The translations under genes and the position numbers were made by a program. DNA of 64,000 nt from NCBI RefSeq assembly GCF_021404305.1, contig NZ_JABFTX010000001.1:1736001-1800000 (forward strand), given 5' to 3'. Source of the DNA: Billgrantia ethanolica (lineage in GTDB: Bacteria > Pseudomonadota > Gammaproteobacteria > Pseudomonadales > Halomonadaceae). The first letter of the stretch is position 1. The number at the start of each line of letters is the position of its first letter. This document shows positions 48,270 to 57,654 of this stretch, in pieces. The notes under the pieces were generated by a model. The model did no database searches. It was not told the DNA's origin and was given only the letters and a program-made list of their open reading frames with translations.

Positions 48270-49289
48270 ATGCTGCCGCAATCACCACCCGAGCCGCTGA
48301 ACGTTCAGGGTAGAACCCGCCGGATCGGTGTCGAAATCGAGTTTGCCGGACTCCCACCCCAGCAGACGGGCGAACTGGTGCGCGACCTGTTCGGCGGTGA
48401 GCTCCAGCAGGTCAGCCCTCATCGTCTCAAGGTGGTGAATACCCATTGGGGCGAGTTCGTCATCGAACTCGATACCCAGTATGCCCATCCCGACAGCCGA
48501 GTGACCAAGCAGGCCCCACACAGCGATACCGAGTGGGAGCGACAGCGGCATCAGATGCGCATGGAGTTCCATCACAAGACCCGCGAACTGATCGGCGACG
48601 TGGTCATGGGTCTGGTGCCGACCGAGATCGTCTGTCCGCCGGTGCCATGGAACGAACTGGACAAGCTCGACAACCTGTTCACGGCGCTGCATGCCCATGG
48701 CGCCAAGGGCACCGACGCCAGCCTGCTGTATGGCTTCGGCCTGCACCTCAACCCCGAGGTGGCAAGCCTGGAGACCGACTACCTGCTGCGTCAGCTGCAG
48801 GCCTATCTGCTGATGGCCGCCTGGCTGCGCAAGGAGATCGACATCGACATCACCCGTGAGGTGCTGCCGCATGCCAATCCTTTTCCCAAGCACTACGCCA
48901 TCCAGGTGCTGTCTCCGGACTACGCCCCCGATCTGGATACGCTGATCGCGGATTACATCGGCTTCAACCCGACGCGCAATCGTGAGCTGGACCTCTACCC
49001 GCTGTTCGCCTATCTGCGTCCCGATTACCCCGACCCACTGATTCACAACACCCTGATCAAGCCCAGGCCGACCTTTCACTATCGATTGCCCAACGCCCAG
49101 CTCTCGCAGCGCGGCTGGGGAGCGGTGGTGGAGTGGAACCGCTGGGTCGCCGTCGAACGGCTCGCCGCCGACCGCAGGGAACTCCATGAGCGAGCCACTC
49201 GATTCGTCAGACTCAACACCCAGTCGCTGATGACGCGCATGGCAGGCAAGCTGCGCAACTGGATCAAGGAGGTCCGCTCTCCCTCATGA
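48270..49289 (+). CDS. Putative amidoligase (COOH-NH2 ligase) enzyme
   Basis: A 339-residue protein. The N-terminal RRIGVEIEFAGL resembles the Gly-rich/acidic start of the GCS-like amidoligase fold, with conserved EFVIELDTQYAH and GEFVIELD later, plus EIVCPPVPWNELDKL. These metal- and ATP-dependent ligases make gamma-glutamyl-type or peptide amide bonds; the substrate is unknown. The start at 48270 has AGGA with 7-nt spacing. Its stop overlaps the next gene by ATGA, pairing it with a class I glutamine amidotransferase, an arrangement described for this family by comparative genomics. Confidence 0.72.
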   Translation: MLPQSPPEPLNVQGRTRRIGVEIEFAGLPPQQTGELVRDLFGGELQQVSPHRLKVVNTHWGEFVIELDTQYAHPDSRVTKQAPHSDTEWERQRHQMRMEFHHKTRELIGDVVMGLVPTEIVCPPVPWNELDKLDNLFTALHAHGAKGTDASLLYGFGLHLNPEVASLETDYLLRQLQAYLLMAAWLRKEIDIDITREVLPHANPFPKHYAIQVLSPDYAPDLDTLIADYIGFNPTRNRELDLYPLFAYLRPDYPDPLIHNTLIKPRPTFHYRLPNAQLSQRGWGAVVEWNRWVAVERLAADRRELHERATRFVRLNTQSLMTRMAGKLRNWIKEVRSPS

Positions 49290-49957
49290 CACGCCCCCTC
49301 ATCGGCATCACCACGTCGGACTACAAGAGTCGTATCGCCTGGTGGTTCGATTGGTTCGCCGTGTGGCGACACGGCGGGCGGCCACTGCGACTCTCTCCAT
49401 CACGACCGCTTCCGGCAGCTCTGGATGGCCTGATCATCGGTGGCGGCGACGACATCCAGGCCCATCTCTATGGTGGTGAGGTGCAGCTCGACGTGCGCCT
49501 CGACCCTCAGCGCGACGAGCTGGAGCTGGAACTGATGGAGCGCTTCATTCCTCAGGGCAAGCCGGTGCTGGGCATCTGCCGCGGCGCCCAGATGCTCAAC
49601 GTCCACCTGGGCGGCACTCTGGACCCCGACATCTACACCACCCACGAGGGCCTCAAGCGCCGTCGCACCGTGCTGCCGCGCAAGACTGTGGACATCGTGG
49701 CCGACACGCAGCTGCGCCGCATCCTCAAGGTGAGCTGGTGCCGCATCAACAGTCTGCATCACCAGGCCGTGCAGGAGGCGGGGCGCGGTATCGAGATCGT
49801 CGCCCGCGACCGCGACGGCCTGGTGCAGGGCATCGAATCGAGCGAGCACGAATTCCTGATCGGCGTGCAGTGGCATCCCGAGTGGCTGATCTTCAACCGC
49901 CCCCAGCAGCGGCTGGTTCGCGCCCTGGTCGATGCCGCGCGGCGCGGTATGCCCTGA
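49286..49957 (+). CDS. Class I glutamine amidotransferase-like hydrolase (PuuD-type)
   Basis: A 223-residue gamma-glutamyl hydrolase-like protein. The nucleophile Cys is in GICRGAQMLNVHLGG, and the catalytic His/Glu in GVQWHPEWLIF; HHQAVQEAG is also typical of PuuD. These hydrolases cleave gamma-glutamyl amides. It overlaps the amidoligase stop, so the pair may build and trim the same linkage, which is inference. A hairpin follows. Confidence 0.83.
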   Translation: MTRPLIGITTSDYKSRIAWWFDWFAVWRHGGRPLRLSPSRPLPAALDGLIIGGGDDIQAHLYGGEVQLDVRLDPQRDELELELMERFIPQGKPVLGICRGAQMLNVHLGGTLDPDIYTTHEGLKRRRTVLPRKTVDIVADTQLRRILKVSWCRINSLHHQAVQEAGRGIEIVARDRDGLVQGIESSEHEFLIGVQWHPEWLIFNRPQQRLVRALVDAARRGMP

Positions 49958-49965
49958 ACATGACA

Positions 49966-49987
49966 GCGGCCACCCTTGGGTGGCCGC
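49966..49987 (+). terminator. Hairpin after amidoligase-amidotransferase pair
   Basis: A 10-bp inverted repeat (49966-49975 with 49978-49987) with a very tight loop, followed by a tandem GCACGAA repeat and no T run. Confidence 0.45.
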
Positions 49988-50013
49988 AGGCAGCACGAAG
50001 CACGAAGCACGAC

Positions 50014-50445
50014 TCAACTTTCCAATGAAGCGTCCAGCGTGATCTCGGCCTTGAACAGCTTGGAGACCGGGCACCCCTCCTTGGCCTTGTTGGCCGCGTC
50101 CTGGAACGCCTGCTCATCGGCGCCCGGGCTGCGTACCCGGGTGGTGAGGTGGATCTTGCTGATGCTGAAGCCGCTGTCGTCCTGCGCGAGGGTGACGGCA
50201 GCCTCGGTGGCAATGCGCTCGGGAGTCAGCCCCGCCTCGCCCATGATCATGGAGAGCGCCATGGAGTAGCAGCTGGCGTGTGCAGCGCCGATCAGCTCCT
50301 CCGGGTTGGAGCCGGCTTCACCTTCGAAACGCTTGGCGAAACTGTAGGGCACGTCATCTAGCACACCGCTCTCGGTGGAGACCTGACCCTTTCCCTCTTT
50401 CAAGCTACCCTGCCACACAGCGCTTCCGGTTTTCTTGATGCTCAT
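50014..50445 (-). CDS. osmC: OsmC-family hydroperoxide reductase
   Basis: A 143-residue protein with the two redox cysteines in AAHASCYSMALS and KEGCPVSKLF, spaced as in OsmC. It detoxifies organic hydroperoxides in the cytoplasm and is often osmotically induced. Length is the family norm. Single gene, divergent from the aldo/keto reductase with an AT-rich gap. Confidence 0.9.
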   Translation of the reverse strand: MSIKKTGSAVWQGSLKEGKGQVSTESGVLDDVPYSFAKRFEGEAGSNPEELIGAAHASCYSMALSMIMGEAGLTPERIATEAAVTLAQDDSGFSISKIHLTTRVRSPGADEQAFQDAANKAKEGCPVSKLFKAEITLDASLES

Positions 50446-50562
50446 GTCAGTCGACTCCTTGCGATGGGAGAACAGGCAATAGATACGCCGACAGCGTCAT
50501 GGACGCTGTCACTCCCTCACCATAGCGCATCGACTTGTCTTCGCCATCTCTTTGGCGAATAA

Positions 50563-50583
50563 TTTTGAAAATATTTTCCAAAA
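50563..50583. promoter_or_regulatory. AT-rich near-palindrome between osmC and aldo/keto reductase genes
   Basis: TTTTG-AAAAT facing ATTTTC-CAAAA, a near-perfect inverted repeat with one base missing in the left arm, in the only strongly AT-rich patch here. Possible operator or promoter element for either divergent gene. Confidence 0.4.
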
Positions 50584-50601
50584 TATACTTGCAGGCCAGC
50601 A

Positions 50602-51492
50602 ATGACCGACCACCGCACACCACACGTGACCCTGCCCGCCACCGCTCATGCTCCCGTTCTCGATTTGCCCGCCATCGGCCAGGGGACCTGGTACATGGGC
50701 GAGGGTCTGGCACCGCGAAGCGACGAGGTGCGCGCTCTGCAGCAGGGCCTGGAGCTGGGCCTCACGCTGATCGACACCGCCGAGATGTATGCCGATGGCG
50801 GCGCCGAGGAAGTCGTCGGCGAAGCCTTGGTCGGTCGTCGCGACCAGGCCTTCCTGGTCTCCAAGGTCTACCCCTGGAACGCCGGACGCGACAGCGCCAT
50901 CACCGCCTGCGAGCGCAGCCTGAAGCGCCTGGGCACCGACCATCTCGACCTATATCTGCTCCACTGGCCCGGCAGCATTCCGCTGGAGGAGACGCTGGAA
51001 GCCTTCGAGCGCCTGCGTGAGCAAGGCAAGATCCGCCGCTACGGGGTTTCCAACTTCGACGTGGACGAGCTCGACTCGCTGGTGGCACTCCCCGGCGGCA
51101 AAGAGTGTGCGGTGAACCAGGTGCTCTATCATCTCGGCTCGCGCGGCATCGAACATGCCCTTCGCCCGCAGATGCAGCGCCTCGACATGCCGCTGATGGC
51201 CTACTGCCCGCTGGCCCAAGCCGGCCAGCTGCGCCAGGACCTGTTCGGCCATCCGGTAGTGAGAGAAGTGGCCGACGGGCTCGGCATGAGCCCCGCTCAG
51301 CTGCTGCTGGCCTGGGCCATTCGCCCGCTGAACGACCGACGCGACGTCATCGCCATCCCCAAGGCGGTGCAGCCGCGGCACGTCGAACAGAATGCCGCCG
51401 CCCTCCAGGTCGAACTCAGCGACGAGGCCCTGGCCCGGCTCGACGCGGCGTTTCCGGCGCCTGGGCGCAAGGTGCCGCTGGATATCGTCTAG
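50602..51492 (+). CDS. Aldo/keto reductase
   Basis: A 296-residue NADPH-dependent reductase. The catalytic tetrad shows in LIDTAEMYADGGAE (Asp, Tyr), FLVSKVYPWN (Lys) and DLYLLHWPGS (His); the cofactor-binding AIPKAVQPRHVEQN lies near the C-terminus. It reduces aldehydes or ketones; substrate not identifiable. Its last four bases overlap the antisense DUF1415 gene. Confidence 0.9.
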   Translation: MTDHRTPHVTLPATAHAPVLDLPAIGQGTWYMGEGLAPRSDEVRALQQGLELGLTLIDTAEMYADGGAEEVVGEALVGRRDQAFLVSKVYPWNAGRDSAITACERSLKRLGTDHLDLYLLHWPGSIPLEETLEAFERLREQGKIRRYGVSNFDVDELDSLVALPGGKECAVNQVLYHLGSRGIEHALRPQMQRLDMPLMAYCPLAQAGQLRQDLFGHPVVREVADGLGMSPAQLLLAWAIRPLNDRRDVIAIPKAVQPRHVEQNAAALQVELSDEALARLDAAFPAPGRKVPLDIV

Positions 51493-52058
51493 TCTCGGTC
51501 CGGGTGGACCCGGTTACGCAGAGCCGTCAACTCGGCGGCCAGACGTTCGCTGCCGAGCTGCCGCATGCGTTCGATGTTGCGTTCGGGAATCGCCTCGGGG
51601 TTCGGGTAGTGGGCCAGGGCATGCTCGAGCCCCGCCTCACGCAGCAGGTGCAGCATGGGCCAGGGCGAGCGGTTGGTGAAGTTGGCCGGGTCGTCCTGTT
51701 CGGCGCCGTCGAAGCAGTAGTCGGGATGGAAGCTGGCTAACTGGTAAATGCCTTCATAGCCCTGCTCGACCAGCAGCGCCTCTGCCACGGCGAGGAAATC
51801 GAGATAGTCATCGAAGTCCTCGAGGCCCGGGCGCAGCACCAGCAGCGTCGTCTCGATGGCGGCCGAGGCGTCGAGCCGGCGGCACTCTGCGATGAGCGTC
51901 TCAAGGGCGGGCTCCCATTCGCTTGCCGCCTCCTCGACGAAACGGATGCTCTCCGCCAGCAGCTCGCGGCGGGCGAAGGGGCAGACGTTGTGGGCCACGA
52001 CGAAGCCCTCGACCCAGTCACGAGTGGCAGCGCAGGCGGGCGTCAGGGTGTCGGGCAT
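51489..52058 (-). CDS. DUF1415 family protein
   Basis: A 189-residue soluble protein with the DUF1415 stretches WVEGFVVAHNVCPFAR near the start, LLVLRPGLEDFDDYLDFL in the centre and ASFHPDYCFDG. Function of the family is unknown. Start at 52058 follows GAGG by 6 nt. Convergent with the aldo/keto reductase by four bases. Confidence 0.82.
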   Translation of the reverse strand: MPDTLTPACAATRDWVEGFVVAHNVCPFARRELLAESIRFVEEAASEWEPALETLIAECRRLDASAAIETTLLVLRPGLEDFDDYLDFLAVAEALLVEQGYEGIYQLASFHPDYCFDGAEQDDPANFTNRSPWPMLHLLREAGLEHALAHYPNPEAIPERNIERMRQLGSERLAAELTALRNRVHPDRD

Positions 52059-52118
52059 GATGGGCCTCGTCGGCAAAAAAAGGTCAGGCAGTATACCCGA
52101 GCCAGCGAGCAGCGGGGC

Positions 52119-52814
52119 TCAATCCGCCGGTCGCGGCATGTGCCCGCGCCGCGAGGCGAGCCTGTCGGCCAGCCGCGTGGGCTCCGGCAGCTTGGTGCGG
52201 CCCAGGCACTTCACCACCCAGTCGAGCGAGGTCGCGAGGCTGATGCGGTGCCCCAGCGAGACGAACACCGGCTTGACGCCCACCCGGGTACGCAGCACCG
52301 CGCCGATCGTCTCGCCGCGATGCCGCAGCGGCGTCCATTCGCCGCGCGCCTCCGGCACCTCGTCGTGCACCCCACAGAGGCGCGACTTGGCCACGCCAAT
52401 GGTGGGCAGGTCGAGCCACAGCCCCAGGTGCGAGGCCACGCCGAGACGACGTGGATGAGCGATGCCCTGGCCGTCGACCATCACCAGCTCGGGCCGTGTG
52501 GCGAGTCTACCGAAGGCCGCCAGCGCCGCGGGAATCTCACGAAAGGAGAGCAACCCCGGAATATAGGGCATGCGGGTCGGTTCGCGGTGCACCACCTGCT
52601 CCACCACCTCGAAACCGACCATGGGATCGCCGGGCCAGGCCAGCACCACCACCGCCGCCCGGGTGATCTCGCCATTCTGCTCGAAGCCGATGTCGACCCC
52701 GGCGATATGGCGCACCGGTGCCAGGCGGTCCTCGCGCTCGATGCGTGGAGCCAGCTCGCGCTGCAGCGCGATGGCCTTCTCCGGCGTGGGGGTCCATTCA
52801 TGCAGTGGCGTCAT
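52119..52814 (-). CDS. nfi: Endonuclease V
   Basis: A 231-residue nuclease with the metal Asp in HIAGVDIGF, the damage-recognition loop YIPGLLSFREIPA and the second metal Asp in MVDGQGIAHPRRLGVAS. It nicks DNA one base 3' of deaminated bases such as hypoxanthine. Length is the family norm (223-235). Start at 52814 is the family start; an upstream codon at 52868 would overlap the divergent region. Confidence 0.92.
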   Translation of the reverse strand: MTPLHEWTPTPEKAIALQRELAPRIEREDRLAPVRHIAGVDIGFEQNGEITRAAVVVLAWPGDPMVGFEVVEQVVHREPTRMPYIPGLLSFREIPAALAAFGRLATRPELVMVDGQGIAHPRRLGVASHLGLWLDLPTIGVAKSRLCGVHDEVPEARGEWTPLRHRGETIGAVLRTRVGVKPVFVSLGHRISLATSLDWVVKCLGRTKLPEPTRLADRLASRRGHMPRPAD

Positions 52815-52945
52815 CCTTGGCATCCTTGCAACATAAACTGTTCCGCAGTGTAGGCGGTCACAGGTCACTTCCCAAGACCAGGCGGTACGACGGCGCGGCG
52901 ATGGCTTCGTGTATCATCGGCGCAGAACCGACAACGAGGGATACC

Positions 52946-54280
52946 GTGCTCAAGCTGATCCATACCGCCGACTGGCATCTGGGCCAGACCTTTCACGGCC
53001 AGGAGCGCCACGCCGAACACCGTCTCTTTCTCGACTGGCTGCTCGACACCCTCGTCGAACGCGAGGCCGACGCCCTGCTCGTCGCCGGCGACGTCTTCGA
53101 CGTGGTCAATCCCTCGCTGCAGGCTCAAGCGCTGCTCTACGACTTCATCGTCAGTGCCCACGAGCGCCTGCCGGCACTCGACATCGTGTTGATCGCCGGC
53201 AACCACGACAGTGGCAATCGCATCGAGCTGCCGGCGCCGCTGATGCGCCGGCTGCGCACTCACGCTCTGGGACGGGTGAGCTGGCTCGACGACGGCAGCC
53301 TCGACGCCGAGCGCCTGCTGCTGCCGCTCACCGACGCCAGCGGCGAGACCCGCGCCTGGTGCCTGGCGCTGCCCTTCCTGCGCCCCGCCGAGGTCACCGG
53401 CCGCGGCCTGGCCCGCGATACTGAAAGCGAGGCGGAGCACGGTGCTCCGCATGACGACAGCGCCCGTAACGACAGCCCTCGTAACGGCAGCTCACATAAT
53501 GACTACGTGGCCGGCATCTCCCGCGTTCACCAGCAGCTGATCGACGCCGCCCGCAAGCGGCGCGCACCCGGCCAGGCGCTGGTGGCCATGAGCCACGCCC
53601 ACCTGCACGGCGCCGCCGTTTCCGAGGCCAGCGAGCGGCCCATCGTCATCGGCGGCGAGGAGTCGATCTCCGCCGGGCTCTTTCCCGCCGACATCGCCTA
53701 CGTGGCACTGGGCCACCTGCACCGCGCCCAGCAGGTGGGCGAGGCGCGCATCCGCTACAGCGGCAGTCCCCTGCCGCTGGACTTCAGCGAGGTGAATTAC
53801 CCGCATCAGGTGGTGGAAGCGGTGCTGGATGGTGAAACCCTGGCCACCACGGAAGCGATCCCCGTGCCGCGCCCCGTGGCCATGCAGCGTGTCGGCCCCG
53901 GCGAACTCGACGCGGTGCTGGCGGAGCTCGAGGGGCTGCCCCACGACCCCGCCGTGCCACGGGAACAATGGCCCTGGCTGGAAGTGCGCGTCACCCTCAC
54001 CGCCCCCGTACCCGACCTGCGCGCCCGGGTGGAAACGGCCCTCGACAGCAAGGCCGTGCGCCTGCTGCGCCTGGAGCGGCGCCTGCCTCAGCAGGCAGCC
54101 GATGGCAGGCCGGAGCGAGTCGATCTGCAGCAGCTGGGGCCGAGAAAGCTGTTTCAGCGCATCTGGGAGAAACAGTGGGGCGAGCCCCCCGGCGACGACG
54201 TGCTGGCCGACTTCGACCAGCTGCTGCAGGACGTGCTCGACACCCACGAAGAGCAGCACAGCGGGGAGCGCCACCCATGA
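52946..54280 (+). CDS. sbcD: Exonuclease subunit SbcD
   Basis: A 444-residue Mre11-type nuclease. Five metal motifs are visible: HTADWHLGQ, VAGDVFDVVNP, IAGNHDSGN, SHAHLHG and LGHLHRAQ. It starts with GTG after GAGGGA. At about residues 165-190 there is an Asn/Ser/Asp/Arg-rich insertion (ARNDSPRNGSSHNDY) not typical of SbcD. With SbcC it cleaves hairpins and blocked DNA ends. Stop overlaps sbcC start (ATGA). Confidence 0.93.
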   Translation: MLKLIHTADWHLGQTFHGQERHAEHRLFLDWLLDTLVEREADALLVAGDVFDVVNPSLQAQALLYDFIVSAHERLPALDIVLIAGNHDSGNRIELPAPLMRRLRTHALGRVSWLDDGSLDAERLLLPLTDASGETRAWCLALPFLRPAEVTGRGLARDTESEAEHGAPHDDSARNDSPRNGSSHNDYVAGISRVHQQLIDAARKRRAPGQALVAMSHAHLHGAAVSEASERPIVIGGEESISAGLFPADIAYVALGHLHRAQQVGEARIRYSGSPLPLDFSEVNYPHQVVEAVLDGETLATTEAIPVPRPVAMQRVGPGELDAVLAELEGLPHDPAVPREQWPWLEVRVTLTAPVPDLRARVETALDSKAVRLLRLERRLPQQAADGRPERVDLQQLGPRKLFQRIWEKQWGEPPGDDVLADFDQLLQDVLDTHEEQHSGERHP

Positions 54281-57200
54281 AGATTCTCGCCCTGCGCCTG
54301 GCCAACCTCGCCTCCCTGCCCGGCCCGCTGGAGCTCGACTTCACCGTGCCACCGCTCAGTGATGCCGGCCTGTTCGCCATCACCGGCCCCACCGGCGCCG
54401 GCAAGAGCACCCTGCTCGACGCCCTGTGCCTGGCTCTCTACGGCAGCACGCCGCGGCTACGTCATGCGCCCAGCCAGAACGCGCCGCTGCCCGACGTGGA
54501 AGGCGAGACGGTGAGCACCGCCGACCCGCGCACCCTGCTGCGCCGCGGCACCGCCGGCGGCTACGCCGAAGTCGACTTTCTCGGTCGCGACGGGCGTCGT
54601 TACCGCGCCCGCTGGGCCGTGCGCCGCGCCCGCGAGAAGGCCAGCGGGCGCCTGCAGGCGGTCGAGCAGTCGCTCACCGATCTCGACGACGAACGCCTGC
54701 TCACCGCGCAGAAGCGCGAGTTCGCCGAGCTGTTGCCGGAGCGCCTGGGGCTGACCTTCGATCAGTTCACCCGCGCCGTGCTGCTGGCCCAGAGCGAGTT
54801 CGCCGCCTTCCTCAAGGCCGATGACAATGAGCGCAGCGACCTGCTGGAACGGCTCACCGGCACCGCCGAGTATTCGCGCATCTCCGAAGCCGCCTACCGG
54901 CGGGCCATCACGGCGAAGCGACAGGTCGATGCCCTGCAGACGAAGCTTGCCGACGACCTGCCCGCCGAGCCCGAGGCCCGCAGCGCGCTGGAACACCAAG
55001 CCGAAACCGCCGAGCAGGCCCTGGCCGACCTGCAGCAACAGGCCAGGGAGCTCGACACCCAGCGACAGTGGCATAGCGCCGACGAACGGCTGCGCCAGGC
55101 CTATCACGATGGCGTTCGCCAGCAGCACGAGGCCGATACACGCTGGCAGGCGCTGGCCGCAGCCCGCGCCGACCGCGACTGTCGCCGCCTGCTTGCGCCC
55201 CAGCGCCACCACCTGCTGCGCCAGGCCGCGCTGCCGGACGAAGTCGCCGCGCTGGAGCAGGCACATCTCCGGACTCGAGAGGCTCTCGAGCAGGCCCGCG
55301 TCCTGCAAACCGAGGCCGAGCAGGCCCGGGACCAGGCCACCCGCCAACTGGAAGCCGCCAGCCAGACCCGCCAGCAGGCCGAACCGAGCCTGCGCGAGGC
55401 GCGGGAACACGCCCAGGCGCTGGCCAGCCTGGAGCGTCAGCTGGCCGAGCTCGAATCCCGTCATCAGAGCTGCCGCCAGCAGGCAGAGACTCTCGTCCAG
55501 CAGCATCGGGTCACTGCGGCCAGGCTGCACGAACTGCAACGCCGGCGCGACGAATGGCAGACCACCCTGCGCCAACTGATGGGCAGCCATGAGCGGCTCG
55601 ATGCCGCCCGCCAGGCGGCACAGCAGACCCATGACCGCGCCGCCCGCCGCGGCCTGGCGCTGGAGGAACTGGCCAGCCGCTGGCAGGAGCTTCTGCACAC
55701 CGAGCTGGCCCAGCGTCAGCTGAGCGAACGCTTGGCCGGGGATGAGAAGCGACAGGCCGAACTGACCGTTCAGGGCAAGGCCGCCCGTGAGCGGCTCGAC
55801 GACAGCGACCGGCGCTACGCCACCCTGCGCGATTTCGTTGAGCGCAGCCGTGCCGCCCGCAGCGAGAGCGTGGCACGGCTGCGCGAAACCCTGCGGGAAG
55901 GCGAGCCCTGCCCGGTTTGCGGCGGCCACGACCACCCCTTCCGTCACCGACCGCCGGCCACCCCGGAGGCAGCCCAACTGGCCGCCCAACAGGAGCAGGA
56001 AGAGGCACAGTTGGCCGAGGCCAGACAGACCTTTGAGCAGGCCCAACTGGCACGCAGCGAACTCGAGGGCGAGTACCGCGCCGCGCTGGCGTCGATCACA
56101 CGCGAACGGCAGGAGCTGCAGCAGACCGAGGAGAGACTGGCTCAGGCCCGGCACGCCTTGAGCGGGCACCCCCTGCACGCGGAGCTGGCCACTATTACAC
56201 CAGAGGAGCACGAGGCCTGGCTCGCTCACCAGCGCCAGCACAGCGCCGCCGAGCGTGAACGGGCCGAGCGTACGCTGCAGGAGCTGGCCCGCGCCGAGGC
56301 GGCGCTGAGCCCGCTGGAAGAGGCCCTGCGCCAGGTCGAGCTCGAACGCGCCCAGCATGAGGCCCGGCGTGCCTCGCTGGCGGAAACCCAGACCCAGCTC
56401 GACGCCCAGCTACCGCCCCTGCGTCAGGAGCGTCAGTCACTTGCCGAACGGCTCCAGGCCCTGCTCGGCGAGTACGCCTCGGCCGACGCCTGGCAGCAAC
56501 GGCTGGAAGCCAGCCAGGAGTCCGCCCGCCGTGAGCGCGACCAGGCCATCGAGCGCTGCCACGGCGCCGAGCGCGAGCAGGCCCGGCTCACCCAGCAGGC
56601 CGGTCACGAGGCCGAGCGTATCGAAGGGCTCCGTCAGGAGCGGGTCACACTGGATGCTCGACTGACCGAGTGGCGCCACGCGCATCCGCAGTTGGATGAC
56701 ACCACCCTGGCGCGGCTGTTGGCGCAATCCGAGGACGAGGCCGCCCGCCAGGAGCGTGAGCTTGCCGATGCCGACGAGGCGCGCCAACGCACCGAAGCCA
56801 GCCTCGCCGAGCGCCGTCATGCCCTGCTCGAGCACCGTCGCGAGCGGGCGCTGGCCGACAGCGAGACCGAACTGCTGAGCGAAGCGGTCGAAGCCCGGAT
56901 CGCCAGCCTCCGGGAGGCGCTGGATGCCCAGCAGGCGGCGCTACAGCCCAAACTGGCGGAAGCCCAGCAGGTTCGTGACGATGCCGTTCACGCCCTGCGC
57001 GACGACGACCGTCGGCGCCTGCGCCAGCAACAGGGCCAGACCGAGCTGGAATCCGCCCGTGCCGAACAGGTCCGCTGGGGGCGCATCAGCGAGCTGATCG
57101 GCTCCGCCGACGGCAAGACATTTCGCCGCATCGCCCAGGCCTACAACCTGGAGCAGCTGCTGGAGCACGCCAACGCCCATCTGGCCAATCTCAGCCGCCG

Positions 57201-57573
57201 CTACCGGCTGGCCCGTGGCGGCAGCGAGCTGGGCCTGCTGGTGGTGGACCACGACATGGGCGACGAGCGCCGCTCGGTGCACTCGCTCTCCGGTGGCGAG
57301 ACCTTCCTCGTCTCGCTGGCGCTGGCGCTGGGGCTCGCCTCCATGGCCTCGGGCGAGCTCGTCATCGAATCGCTGTTCATCGATGAAGGCTTCGGCAGCC
57401 TCGACCCGCAGTCGCTGGCGCTGGCCATGGAAGCGCTCGACGGCCTGCAGGCCCTCGGCCGCCGCGTCGGGGTGATCTCCCACGTGCAGGAAATGCACGA
57501 AAGAATCCCGGTGCAGATCCAGGTCGAGCCGCTGGGCAATGGCACCAGCCGGGCTAGGTTGGTCAGCCTTTGA
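54277..57573 (+). CDS. sbcC: Exonuclease subunit SbcC (Rad50-like ATPase)
   Basis: A 1098-residue SMC-type ATPase. The Walker A is GPTGAGKSTLLDAL near residue 37, a long coiled coil follows, with the zinc hook CPVCGGHDHP near residue 545 at its apex, then the ABC signature LSGGETFLVSLA near residue 1005 and Walker B ESLFIDEGFGSLD. It links DNA ends and drives SbcD. Translationally coupled to sbcD by ATGA. Confidence 0.95.
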   Translation: MKILALRLANLASLPGPLELDFTVPPLSDAGLFAITGPTGAGKSTLLDALCLALYGSTPRLRHAPSQNAPLPDVEGETVSTADPRTLLRRGTAGGYAEVDFLGRDGRRYRARWAVRRAREKASGRLQAVEQSLTDLDDERLLTAQKREFAELLPERLGLTFDQFTRAVLLAQSEFAAFLKADDNERSDLLERLTGTAEYSRISEAAYRRAITAKRQVDALQTKLADDLPAEPEARSALEHQAETAEQALADLQQQARELDTQRQWHSADERLRQAYHDGVRQQHEADTRWQALAAARADRDCRRLLAPQRHHLLRQAALPDEVAALEQAHLRTREALEQARVLQTEAEQARDQATRQLEAASQTRQQAEPSLREAREHAQALASLERQLAELESRHQSCRQQAETLVQQHRVTAARLHELQRRRDEWQTTLRQLMGSHERLDAARQAAQQTHDRAARRGLALEELASRWQELLHTELAQRQLSERLAGDEKRQAELTVQGKAARERLDDSDRRYATLRDFVERSRAARSESVARLRETLREGEPCPVCGGHDHPFRHRPPATPEAAQLAAQQEQEEAQLAEARQTFEQAQLARSELEGEYRAALASITRERQELQQTEERLAQARHALSGHPLHAELATITPEEHEAWLAHQRQHSAAERERAERTLQELARAEAALSPLEEALRQVELERAQHEARRASLAETQTQLDAQLPPLRQERQSLAERLQALLGEYASADAWQQRLEASQESARRERDQAIERCHGAEREQARLTQQAGHEAERIEGLRQERVTLDARLTEWRHAHPQLDDTTLARLLAQSEDEAARQERELADADEARQRTEASLAERRHALLEHRRERALADSETELLSEAVEARIASLREALDAQQAALQPKLAEAQQVRDDAVHALRDDDRRRLRQQQGQTELESARAEQVRWGRISELIGSADGKTFRRIAQAYNLEQLLEHANAHLANLSRRYRLARGGSELGLLVVDHDMGDERRSVHSLSGGETFLVSLALALGLASMASGELVIESLFIDEGFGSLDPQSLALAMEALDGLQALGRRVGVISHVQEMHERIPVQIQVEPLGNGTSRARLVSL

Positions 57574-57654
57574 GTTCTCGTCGTCCTTCCATTGCGCCGG
57601 TCCATCCTGTGCGCCATCTTCTACGGGTCGGCATTCCAAACGCGAGGGTCTCCC

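Noticed and set aside
49990..50010. Tandem GCACGAA repeats as a possible CRISPR or attachment site
   Set aside because: Only about three copies of a 7-mer without spacers or flanking integrase; not CRISPR and too short for an att site.
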